Positions 52,384-59,085 of a DNA stretch of 64,000 nucleotides are shown one piece after another. The notes beneath the pieces are model-generated. The model was not told the DNA's origin and made no database searches. It saw nothing but the letters and a program-made list of their open reading frames with translations. The translations under genes and the position numbers were made by a program. Source of the stretch: UMGS1312 sp964631595. Lineage in GTDB: Bacteria; Bacillota; Clostridia; Oscillospirales; CAG-272. The stretch's first letter is position 1. Every line of letters begins with the position of its first letter. The stretch is taken from positions 1 to 64,000 of the forward strand of contig CAZVXL010000005.1 of NCBI GenBank assembly GCA_964631595.1, given 5' to 3'.

Positions 52384-53028
52384 ATGTACGATAAAAACAA
52401 GTCAACGGCGCATTACAGCCCTGCTCACAGGAAATTGAGGACGAAAAAACAGCTCTTTCTGATAGCGGCGCTGACTGCGGTAATGTGCATAGTCATATCG
52501 GCTGTGACACTGGCATATATCTTTACAAGCACGGGGGATGTGAAGAATATCTTCACGCCCTCCGAGGTCGGCGGCGACGTTGTCGAGGATTTCGACGGCG
52601 AGGTCAAGGAGAATGTTCGCGTAAAGAACACCGGAGATGTGGAAAGCTACATCAGGGCAAGCGTTATCGTGACGTGGATGAACGAGGCGGGAACCGAGGT
52701 CGCACCTACACTTCCCGTTGAGGGCACGGATTACACGATCGAGTATGCGGACGAGATGACGACGAGCTGGATCAAGGCAGATGACGGCTTCTGGTACTAT
52801 ACGGTGCCGGTAGCGCCGGGTGATGAGACAGATTACCTCATCACGGAGTGTAAGCCGACGGAGAGTGCGAACAAGCCGGACGGCTACTATCTCTCGGTAG
52901 AGATCATCGCATCGTCTATCCAGTCTACCCCCGCATCGGTCGTCACGGAGCAGTGGGATTCCGGTGTTTCAGCCGTAGATGCCGATGACGGCAGCTTGAC
53001 GATCAAGAAAACGGTCGTGGCGGAATGA
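52384..53028 (+). CDS. TasA/camelysin-class exported protein, fourth
   Basis: A 214-residue exported protein. It has a longer basic N-terminus (YSPAHRKLRTKKQLFLIAAL), then the hydrophobic helix TAVMCIVISAVTLAYIFTSTGDVKNIFTPSEVGGDV with the SipW-type 'LAY-x-F-T' turn. The beta core is VRVKNTGDVESYIRASVIVTWMNEAGTEVAP. It lies 15 bases after the giant gene and overlaps the next start (ATGA), so it is co-translated. Likely a matrix subunit that binds the giant protein or its wall anchor. Confidence 0.8.
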   Translation: MYDKNKSTAHYSPAHRKLRTKKQLFLIAALTAVMCIVISAVTLAYIFTSTGDVKNIFTPSEVGGDVVEDFDGEVKENVRVKNTGDVESYIRASVIVTWMNEAGTEVAPTLPVEGTDYTIEYADEMTTSWIKADDGFWYYTVPVAPGDETDYLITECKPTESANKPDGYYLSVEIIASSIQSTPASVVTEQWDSGVSAVDADDGSLTIKKTVVAE

Positions 53029-53039
53029 GGAGGACGGAT

Positions 53040-53702
53040 ATGAAAAAGATACTTAAAAAGCTGTTTGTCCTCATCTGCACGCTGTCACTGCTTGCATCAA
53101 TGGCTGTAAGCGTGCTTGCCGACGGAACCGTCATCTATGACGGAAATGCGAAGAAGTTCATCTTTAGCCCCGGAAGCGAATACTCCCCCACGGATCTGTT
53201 TACGGATTTCAAGGGAATAATGCCCGGAGACAGCATAACACAGAAGGTGTTTATCAAAAACGATATCGCCAACAACGTGAAGATAAAGCTGTATATGCGC
53301 TCTCTCGGAGCAAAGGAAGGCTCCGAGGATCTGCTCTCAAAGCTCCGGCTTGAGGTGGTGCAGGACGGTGAATCAAAGCTGTTCGATGCGCCCGCCGCAG
53401 AGCCCGCACAGCTTACCGATTGGGTGTACCTCGGTACGTTCTATTCGGGAGCGGAGATAGATCTTGACGTAAAGCTGGACGTTCCCGCCGATCTCGGAAA
53501 CGAGTATCAGGGAGCTATCGGCTACCTTGATTGGGAGTTCCGAGTTGAGGAGATGCCGATCGAGCCGAGCGACCCCAAGCCGCCGCAGACAGGCGACTCC
53601 ACGGGACGGGTCATGATCCCCGCGGCGATCAGCGGAATCGTAATCATCGCACTTGCGGCATATGAGATCCGCCGCAGATACGCAAAAAACAATGAGATCT
53701 GA
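53040..53702 (+). CDS. Sortase-anchored surface protein (PPQTG motif)
   Basis: A 220-residue protein. Signal peptide (LFVLICTLSLLASMAVSVLADG), a beta-rich middle (TVIYDGNAKKFIFSPGSEYSPTDLFTDFKGIMPGDSITQKVFIKNDIANNVKIKLYM), and a C-terminal sorting signal: PPQTGDSTGR, a hydrophobic helix (IPAAISGIVIIALAAYEI) and RRRYAKN. PPQTG replaces LPXTG, which may suit the class D sortase encoded at 43104. ATG 53040 has GGAGG six bases upstream; 53025 is an alternative that overlaps the previous stop. A strong terminator follows. Confidence 0.88.
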   Translation: MKKILKKLFVLICTLSLLASMAVSVLADGTVIYDGNAKKFIFSPGSEYSPTDLFTDFKGIMPGDSITQKVFIKNDIANNVKIKLYMRSLGAKEGSEDLLSKLRLEVVQDGESKLFDAPAAEPAQLTDWVYLGTFYSGAEIDLDVKLDVPADLGNEYQGAIGYLDWEFRVEEMPIEPSDPKPPQTGDSTGRVMIPAAISGIVIIALAAYEIRRRYAKNNEI

Positions 53703-53703
53703 C

Positions 53704-53737
53704 AAAAAGCCCATTCACCGATGTGAATGGGCTTTTT
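53704..53737 (+). terminator. Terminator of the surface-matrix locus
   Basis: AAAAAGCCCATTCAC / GTGAATGGGCTTTTT with a CGAT loop, followed by T. A 15-bp perfect stem, usable on both strands. Confidence 0.92.
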
Positions 53738-53830
53738 TGCGTGCGGCGCGCCGCAGACCGTATGCTCCACCCGCGCCCGACGGAGATACACACGTGCTGT
53801 CGGCTCCTCCCCGTCGGCTTTTTTCGCGCC

Positions 53831-53935
53831 GTCACCTCGGAGGTGGCAGACCTGCTTCCGCCGCCGTCACCTCGGAGGTGGCAGACCTGCTTCCGCCGCC
53901 GTCACCTCGGAGGTGGCAGACCTGCTTCCGCAACA
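53831..53935 (+). repeat. Three-copy 35-bp tandem repeat
   Basis: Units begin at 53831, 53866 and 53901 and are nearly identical; only the last few bases of the third differ. Each contains CACCTCGGAGGTG, a palindrome, and GCAGACCTGCTTCCG. There are no spacers, so this is not a CRISPR. No gene lies here. Confidence 0.88.
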
Positions 53936-53970
53936 CGCCACCTCCATTGCCCGATGGTTTTTGAGGGGAG

Positions 53971-54002
53971 TACGAGGGGGCTTTTTCAAAAGTCCCCTCG
54001 TA
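53971..54002. terminator. Long hairpin in the rnjA upstream gap
   Basis: TACGAGGGG-G-CTTTT pairs with AAAAG-T-CCCCTCGTA, 15 pairs with one G-T, loop of two bases. It resembles the hairpin at 18173-18208 (G-rich arm, CTTTT/AAAAG tip). Confidence 0.65.
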
Positions 54003-54112
54003 TGGTGTCACGTGTGAGCAAGCATACCCACCCGCACCTCTCGGCGGCGAAATTCGCGGAGAATTTACAGCACAATTTACACAGCGTTCATACAAGAATA
54101 TCGGACTTGGGG

Positions 54113-54118
54113 TATAAT
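54113..54118 (+). promoter_or_regulatory. Candidate -10 element for the rnjA leader RNA
   Basis: TATAAT lies in GGGGTATAATATACG, about 270 bases before rnjA. No convincing -35 is at 16-18 bases, so confidence is modest. Confidence 0.45.
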
Positions 54119-54124
54119 ATACGT

Positions 54125-54316
54125 GAGTAGAATTGTCCGTTCGGCGTGTGCGTGTACTCGCGTGCGCCTTGAGATAGTGCGGTGCAGAAGTGCCGCTATA
54201 TACACCGATAAGGCTCGGAGCCTGTCGGCATTATGATGGATCTGCCTATACCACGGTTTCGGATCAAGCGCCTCCGCCGCCCTCGGAGAAAACGCCGCCG
54301 AAACGGGGGCTTTTTC
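54125..54316 (+). ncRNA. Candidate structured RNA or long 5' leader of rnjA
   Basis: About 190 bases with many stems. A closing stem joins CCGTTCGGCG (54137-54146) with CGCCGAAACGG (54296-54306, one bulged A). Inner hairpins: GGCGTGTGCG/CGCGTGCGCC (54143-54168, competing with the closing stem), GCGGTGC-AGAA-GTGCCGC (54179-54196) and CCGA..AGGCT-CGG-AGCCT..TCGG (54205-54228). It ends with a GC-rich stem and CTTTTTCTGTTGTTT. Length, closing stem and terminator resemble a 6S-type RNA, but I see no proof; it may instead be an attenuator of rnjA. Confidence 0.5.
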
Positions 54317-54386
54317 TGTTGTTTGCCGACGTGCATGAGATATCGGTATGCGGAAAATACATATCTTAACATGAAAGGAATATTGA

Positions 54387-56075
54387 ATGGCAAAAAACAA
54401 TAAGAAAAAAACACTCCCGAAGGGCAAGCTGAAGGTGATGATGCTCGGAGGACTCAACGAGATCGGAAAGAACATGGCGGTGCTCGAATGGGAGGACGAT
54501 ATCATTATAATCGACTGCGGACTTGCGTTCCCCGATGAGGATATGCTCGGCATAGACCTCGTGATACCGGATGTGAGCTATCTTGAAAAGAATATAGACA
54601 AGATCCGCGGAATACTCCTCACGCACGGGCATGAGGATCACATCGGCGCACTGCCGTACGTTCTCAGAAGCATCAATGTGCCCGTTTACGGCACAAGGCT
54701 CACGCTCGGCATACTTGAAAATAAGCTTGCGGAGCACAAATTGCTCGACAAGGTGAAGACGGTGACGGTCACGGCGGGCGAATATGTGCGCCTCGGCGCA
54801 TTTACCGCCGAGTTCATTCGCGTAAATCACTCCATTGCCGATGCCTGCTGTATCGCGGTGACTACCCCCGTCGGTGTGGTCATGCACACGGGAGATTTCA
54901 AGCTTGACGTGTCGCCCATCGACGGCGAGATGATGGATCTTACGAGGATCGGTGAGTACGGCAGAGAGGGCGTAATGCTGCTCATGTGCGAATCGACTAA
55001 CGTGGAGCGCGCGGGCTATACCCCCTCGGAGAGGCGTGTCGGCGGTCAGCTTGACAATATATTCATGAGCAATACCGATAAGCGTATCATCATCGCCACC
55101 TTCTCCTCAAACGTCCACAGAGTTCAGCAGATCATCAACACAAGCGTGAAGTTCGGGCGCAAGGTCGCGGTCACCGGCAGAAGTATGCTCAACGTTGTCG
55201 GCGCGGCAGTAAAGCTCGGATATATGAACGTGCCGGCGGGCGTCCTCATCGACATAAGCGAGATCGGCAGATATCCCGCCGAGATGATAACGATAATTAC
55301 CACGGGCTCTCAGGGCGAGCCGATGAGCGCACTGTACCGCATGGCGTTCTCGGATCACAATATGGTTGAGCTTACGTCAAACGATCTCGTGATCCTTTCC
55401 TCACACGCTATCCCCGGCAACGAGCTGCTTGTAGGCAAGATCATCAACGAGATGTACCGCCGAGGAGTAAACGTGTATCATGAGGAGGCGGAGGTCCACG
55501 TTTCGGGACACGCCTGTCAGGAGGAGATCAAGCTGATGCACGCGCTGTGCAAGCCGAAGTACGTTATGCCGATACACGGTGAGTACAGACATCTGATGCA
55601 GCACAAGGAGCTTGCGGAGTTCATGGGAATGAAGTCCGAGGATATCTTTGTGTGCGAGATAGGACAGGTGCTTGAGCTGGACGGCGAGAGCTGCAAGAAG
55701 GCGGGCACGGTCCCGTCGGGCAGAGTGCTCGTTGACGGCTACGGCGTGGGAGACGTCGGAAATATCGTCCTGCGCGACCGCAGACACTTGGCACAGGACG
55801 GACTTATCGTGGTCGTGGCTACGGTGGAATCGGCGGATCGCACGCTGATCTCGGGACCGGACATCATCTCCAGAGGCTTCGTATACGTTCGTGAATCGGA
55901 GGAGCTGATGGAGGAGGTACGCAACATCGCAAGGAAGGTCATAGAGGACACCTTGAGCACGGGCACCACCGAGTGGAATCAGATAAAATCCGGAGTGAAG
56001 GACGGGCTTTCAAAGTACCTCTATCAGAAGACGAAGCGCAAGCCGATGATACTTCCGGTCATAATGAACGTGTGA
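54387..56075 (+). CDS. rnjA: Ribonuclease J
   Basis: A 562-residue metallo-beta-lactamase/beta-CASP nuclease of the RNase J family, which degrades RNA 5'-to-3' and also cuts internally. The zinc motif HGHEDHIGA is near residue 75 (LLTHGHEDHIGALPYVL). MHTGDFKLD, STNVERAGYTPSE and the beta-CASP block ITTGSQGEPMSALYRM follow, then HVSGHACQEEIKLM and PIHGEYRHLMQHKELAEFMGM, and the C-terminal dimer domain ends the protein. Its N-terminal basic patch (KNNKKKTLPKGKLKV) is usual. AAAGGA precedes the ATG. Confidence 0.96.
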   Translation: MAKNNKKKTLPKGKLKVMMLGGLNEIGKNMAVLEWEDDIIIIDCGLAFPDEDMLGIDLVIPDVSYLEKNIDKIRGILLTHGHEDHIGALPYVLRSINVPVYGTRLTLGILENKLAEHKLLDKVKTVTVTAGEYVRLGAFTAEFIRVNHSIADACCIAVTTPVGVVMHTGDFKLDVSPIDGEMMDLTRIGEYGREGVMLLMCESTNVERAGYTPSERRVGGQLDNIFMSNTDKRIIIATFSSNVHRVQQIINTSVKFGRKVAVTGRSMLNVVGAAVKLGYMNVPAGVLIDISEIGRYPAEMITIITTGSQGEPMSALYRMAFSDHNMVELTSNDLVILSSHAIPGNELLVGKIINEMYRRGVNVYHEEAEVHVSGHACQEEIKLMHALCKPKYVMPIHGEYRHLMQHKELAEFMGMKSEDIFVCEIGQVLELDGESCKKAGTVPSGRVLVDGYGVGDVGNIVLRDRRHLAQDGLIVVVATVESADRTLISGPDIISRGFVYVRESEELMEEVRNIARKVIEDTLSTGTTEWNQIKSGVKDGLSKYLYQKTKRKPMILPVIMNV

Positions 56076-56104
56076 TTTTATAAGGACTCAGGAGATATAC
56101 CGTA

Positions 56105-56407
56105 ATGATAAGACATATAATTCTTTGGAAGCTCAGGGAGGATATCCCCGCAGACAGGATCCCCGAGGTGAAGCAGGGAATAAAGAGCTCCCTTGAGGCA
56201 CTGCCTCGGGAAATCGACGGACTGCTGTCGCTGAGGGTACACACCGAGGGGCTCGACAGCTCCACCTGCGATATCATGCTCGAATCCGAGCTTCGCGATG
56301 AGGCGGCGCTTGAGGCGTATAAGATCCATCCCGCACACGTCGCCGCGGCAGACGGCTACGTTCGACCGAACGTGGCTGTAAGGCTCTGCCTTGATTTTGA
56401 GGCATGA
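56105..56407 (+). CDS. Dabb family stress-responsive alpha/beta-barrel protein
   Basis: A 100-residue Dabb (dimeric alpha/beta barrel) protein. It begins MIRHIILWKLREDI, then SSLEALPREIDGLLSLRVHTEGLDSSTCDIMLESELRDEAALEAYKIHPAHVAAADGYVRP, the family's full form, including the final HPxHxxxxxxxxP pattern. Members are often stress-induced; their reactions are mostly unknown. It lies between rnjA and the U32 gene, and its stop overlaps the U32 start (ATGA). Confidence 0.85.
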   Translation: MIRHIILWKLREDIPADRIPEVKQGIKSSLEALPREIDGLLSLRVHTEGLDSSTCDIMLESELRDEAALEAYKIHPAHVAAADGYVRPNVAVRLCLDFEA

Positions 56408-57645
56408 GTATGCGAAAGAAGCCCGAGCTGCTTTCTCCGGCGGGAAATCCGGAGAAGCTGAGGGCGGCGGTGCTGTACGGCGCGGATGCCGTCTATCTTG
56501 CCGGCAAAAGCTTCGGCATGAGAGCCGCCGCGGATAATTTTACCGATGATGAGCTTGCGGAGGGCATTTCCCATGCTCACGAAAGAGGCGTAAAAGTCTA
56601 CGTGACTCTGAACGTGATGCCGCGCACAAGCGAATACGAGGCTCTGCGGCGGTATATTTTGTTCCTTGCGGATATCGGGGCGGATGCGGTCATCGTGTCG
56701 GACATAGGCGTAATGGAGCTTGTAAGAGAGATCGCGCCCGATACGGAGCTTCATATATCGACTCAGGCAAGCGCGGTATCGGCGCAAGCGGTGAGGGCGT
56801 GGGGACGCTTCGGCGCAAGCCGCGTCGTGCTTGCGCGTGAGCTCACGCTTGACGAGATCTGCGAGATCCGCAGAGAGGTGCCGGACGTGGAGCTGGAGTG
56901 CTTTATCCACGGCTCCATGTGCGTGGCGTACAGCGGCCGATGCCTGCTGTCCCAATACTACGTCGGCAGAGATGCGAACAGGGGAGCCTGTGCTCAGCCG
57001 TGCAGATGGGAATACCGCACGGAGCTTGATTTTCATGAGCTGAAGCGTCCGGAGAGGGTGCTTTCCGCCGAGCAGTATCCGGAGGGGACGTTTATCATGA
57101 GCTCCGAGGATCTGTGCATGATCGAGCATATACCCGAGCTCATGGAGTCGGGTATAGCCTCCTTCAAGATAGAGGGGCGTATGAAAAGCGCATATTATAC
57201 CGCGGCTGTTACAAATGCGTACAGACTTGCGATGGATGCGTATTGGAGCGATCCCGAGGGTTACCGCTTTGCGCCGGAATATCTCAAGGAGCTTCAGTGC
57301 GTGAGCCACCGCGAATACGATACGGGCTTCTTCTTCGACAAGCCCTCGGAGGCTCCGAAGCTCACGAAGAATACGGGCTACATACGCGAAAAGGCATATA
57401 TTGCAACAGCCGCCGCCGATGCTCCTGCCGGAGAGCCGGCGCTGTTCATCCAGCGGAATAAGGTGAGCCGCAACGACAGATGTGAGCTGCTCTCTCCCCG
57501 AAGGCTCGGCGCTCCGTTTGTTGCCGAGGAGTTGTATTCGGAGAATATGGAACCGATAGAAGCTGCGCCTCACCCGAGTATGCGCTTCTATCTGAGAACG
57601 CCGTATGAGATCCATGCGGGCGACATTATCCGAGGCTCGGATTAA
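56404..57645 (+). CDS. U32 family peptidase-like protein
   Basis: A 413-residue U32 family protein. The signature ELECFIHGSMCVAYSGRCLLSQYYVGRDANRGACAQPCRW is near residues 160-200, with cysteines for an Fe-S cluster found in the family. The N-terminal KPELLSPAGNPEKLRAAVLYGADAVYL is also typical. U32 members are known for collagenase-type activity or, for relatives such as RlhA and TrhP, RNA hydroxylation; this copy could be either. It lies after a Dabb gene and before uppP, all co-directional. No signal peptide is seen, so it is cytosolic. Confidence 0.9.
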   Translation: MSMRKKPELLSPAGNPEKLRAAVLYGADAVYLAGKSFGMRAAADNFTDDELAEGISHAHERGVKVYVTLNVMPRTSEYEALRRYILFLADIGADAVIVSDIGVMELVREIAPDTELHISTQASAVSAQAVRAWGRFGASRVVLARELTLDEICEIRREVPDVELECFIHGSMCVAYSGRCLLSQYYVGRDANRGACAQPCRWEYRTELDFHELKRPERVLSAEQYPEGTFIMSSEDLCMIEHIPELMESGIASFKIEGRMKSAYYTAAVTNAYRLAMDAYWSDPEGYRFAPEYLKELQCVSHREYDTGFFFDKPSEAPKLTKNTGYIREKAYIATAAADAPAGEPALFIQRNKVSRNDRCELLSPRRLGAPFVAEELYSENMEPIEAAPHPSMRFYLRTPYEIHAGDIIRGSD

Positions 57646-57666
57646 AAAACGGTTCGGAGGACTATT

Positions 57667-58485
57667 ATGTTAGATATACTCAAGGCGCTGTTTCTCGGTA
57701 TCATAGAGGGCATCACGGAGTGGTTGCCGATAAGCAGTACCGGACACATGATCCTCGTAAACGAGTTTATCGGCGGTGATGCGGGCTTTTTCGGGACGGA
57801 CGTATTTCTGTATGTGATACAGCTCGGCGCGATACTTGCCATAGTTACGCTGTATTTCAAGCGGCTGAATCCCTTCTCCCCGTCAAAATCCGCCGATGAG
57901 AAGTGTGCGACGTGGCAAATGTGGGCAAAGGTGATAGTCGCCTGCCTGCCGGCGGCGGTCATAGGTCTGTGCCTTAACGATTATATGGACAGATTTGAAA
58001 ACGCATGGGTGATAAGCGCGACCTTGGTGATCTACGGTATCGGCTTCATTCTTGCGGAGCGGCACAGAGGCGGCGTTACAACGTCGGATATAAACAGCAT
58101 GAGCTATAAGACCGCACTGCTCATCGGAGCGTTTCAGGTGTTGTCTGTCATTCCGGGAACATCGCGCTCCGGCGCGACCATACTCGGCGCGGTGATACTC
58201 GGCTGTTCGCGCGAGCTTGCGGCGGAGTTCTCGTTCTTTCTTGCTATCCCCGTCATGTTCGGTGTGAGCTTTTTGAAGCTGGTCACGAACGATTATGTGA
58301 TGAGCACGACGGAGTGGCTGATACTTGCGGTGGCAATGGCAGTGGCATACGCCGTGTCGATGCTCACCGTAAGATTCCTTACCGATTATGTGAAGCGTCA
58401 CGATTTCAAGATCTTCGGATACTACCGTATCGTGCTCGGAGTCGCCGTTATCGCATGGTTTACCGCAAAGGCGGTGCTCCGATAA
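57667..58485 (+). CDS. uppP: Undecaprenyl-diphosphatase
   Basis: A 272-residue BacA/UppP-type membrane phosphatase, which recycles undecaprenyl pyrophosphate in cell-wall synthesis. The two family motifs are visible: GIIEGITEWLPISSTGHMIL at the N-terminus (Glu in the EGxTEWLPISSTGH signature) and the PGTSRSGATILGAVILGCSRELAAEFSFFLAIPVM motif near residue 165. Seven or eight hydrophobic segments are present. It is 21 bases after the U32 gene and directly abuts the next start. Confidence 0.96.
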   Translation: MLDILKALFLGIIEGITEWLPISSTGHMILVNEFIGGDAGFFGTDVFLYVIQLGAILAIVTLYFKRLNPFSPSKSADEKCATWQMWAKVIVACLPAAVIGLCLNDYMDRFENAWVISATLVIYGIGFILAERHRGGVTTSDINSMSYKTALLIGAFQVLSVIPGTSRSGATILGAVILGCSRELAAEFSFFLAIPVMFGVSFLKLVTNDYVMSTTEWLILAVAMAVAYAVSMLTVRFLTDYVKRHDFKIFGYYRIVLGVAVIAWFTAKAVLR

Positions 58486-59049
58486 ATGAAACGCTTATAT
58501 GATGGGCTTGATGAGCGATGTGTCAGCGTTTGCTTTACGGGACATCGCACTATCCCGAGCGGAGACGACGGGAAACGGCTCATGGGCATGGTCGATGCCA
58601 TGATAGCCGCCGCCGTATCCCACGGCTATCGGCATTTTATAACAGGCGGCGCGGTGGGCTTCGATACGCTTGCGGCGTGCCGCGTGGCGGTGGCGAAAAA
58701 GCGTATTCCGGAGATATATATGCACCTTGCGCTGCCGTGCCGAAATCAGACGGAAAAGTGGAAGCGCACCGAGGATATCGCTCTTTACAAGCGACTGCTT
58801 GCCGTCGCGGACAGAGTGGATTACATATCCGATTTCTATACAAGCTCATGTATGCTTGAGAGAAATCGCTATATGGTGGACAGAAGCGGGCTGTGCATCG
58901 CGTACTGTACCAAAAGCACGGGTGGCTCTGCCTATACACTGAGATATGCCGCAAGCGCGGGGATCGGGATAATAAATCTCGGAGAGAATTCGTATTCGGT
59001 GACGGAATTTGATAAATTCCGCCTCACCGCCGAGCGCGGCTCCGAATAA
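58486..59049 (+). CDS. SLOG family (DUF1273/YpsA-like) protein
   Basis: A 187-residue protein of the SLOG nucleotide-binding superfamily. The opening VSVCFTGHRTIPSGDDGKRL, the FITGGAVGFDTLAA motif, and EIYMHLALPCRNQTEKWKRTEDI are typical of the DUF1273/YpsA group. Members bind nucleotide-like ligands; the role here is unknown. It starts directly after the uppP stop, with the ribosome site inside that gene. The terminator after it is shared with the next, opposite gene. Confidence 0.85.
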   Translation: MKRLYDGLDERCVSVCFTGHRTIPSGDDGKRLMGMVDAMIAAAVSHGYRHFITGGAVGFDTLAACRVAVAKKRIPEIYMHLALPCRNQTEKWKRTEDIALYKRLLAVADRVDYISDFYTSSCMLERNRYMVDRSGLCIAYCTKSTGGSAYTLRYAASAGIGIINLGENSYSVTEFDKFRLTAERGSE

Positions 59050-59050
59050 A

Positions 59051-59082
59051 AAAGGCTGTGAAGGATATCCTTCACAGCCTTT
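59051..59082. terminator. Bidirectional terminator between SLOG and GH123-like genes
   Basis: AAAGGCTGTGAAGGATATCCTTCACAGCCTTT is a perfect 32-base palindrome (16-bp arms), followed by T-rich sequence on the plus strand and preceded by AAAAAA, giving T-rich exit on the minus strand as well. Confidence 0.9.
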
Positions 59083-59085
59083 CTC

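Noticed and set aside
53831..53935. CRISPR array
   Set aside because: The 35-bp units are directly joined with no variable spacers, and no cas genes are near.
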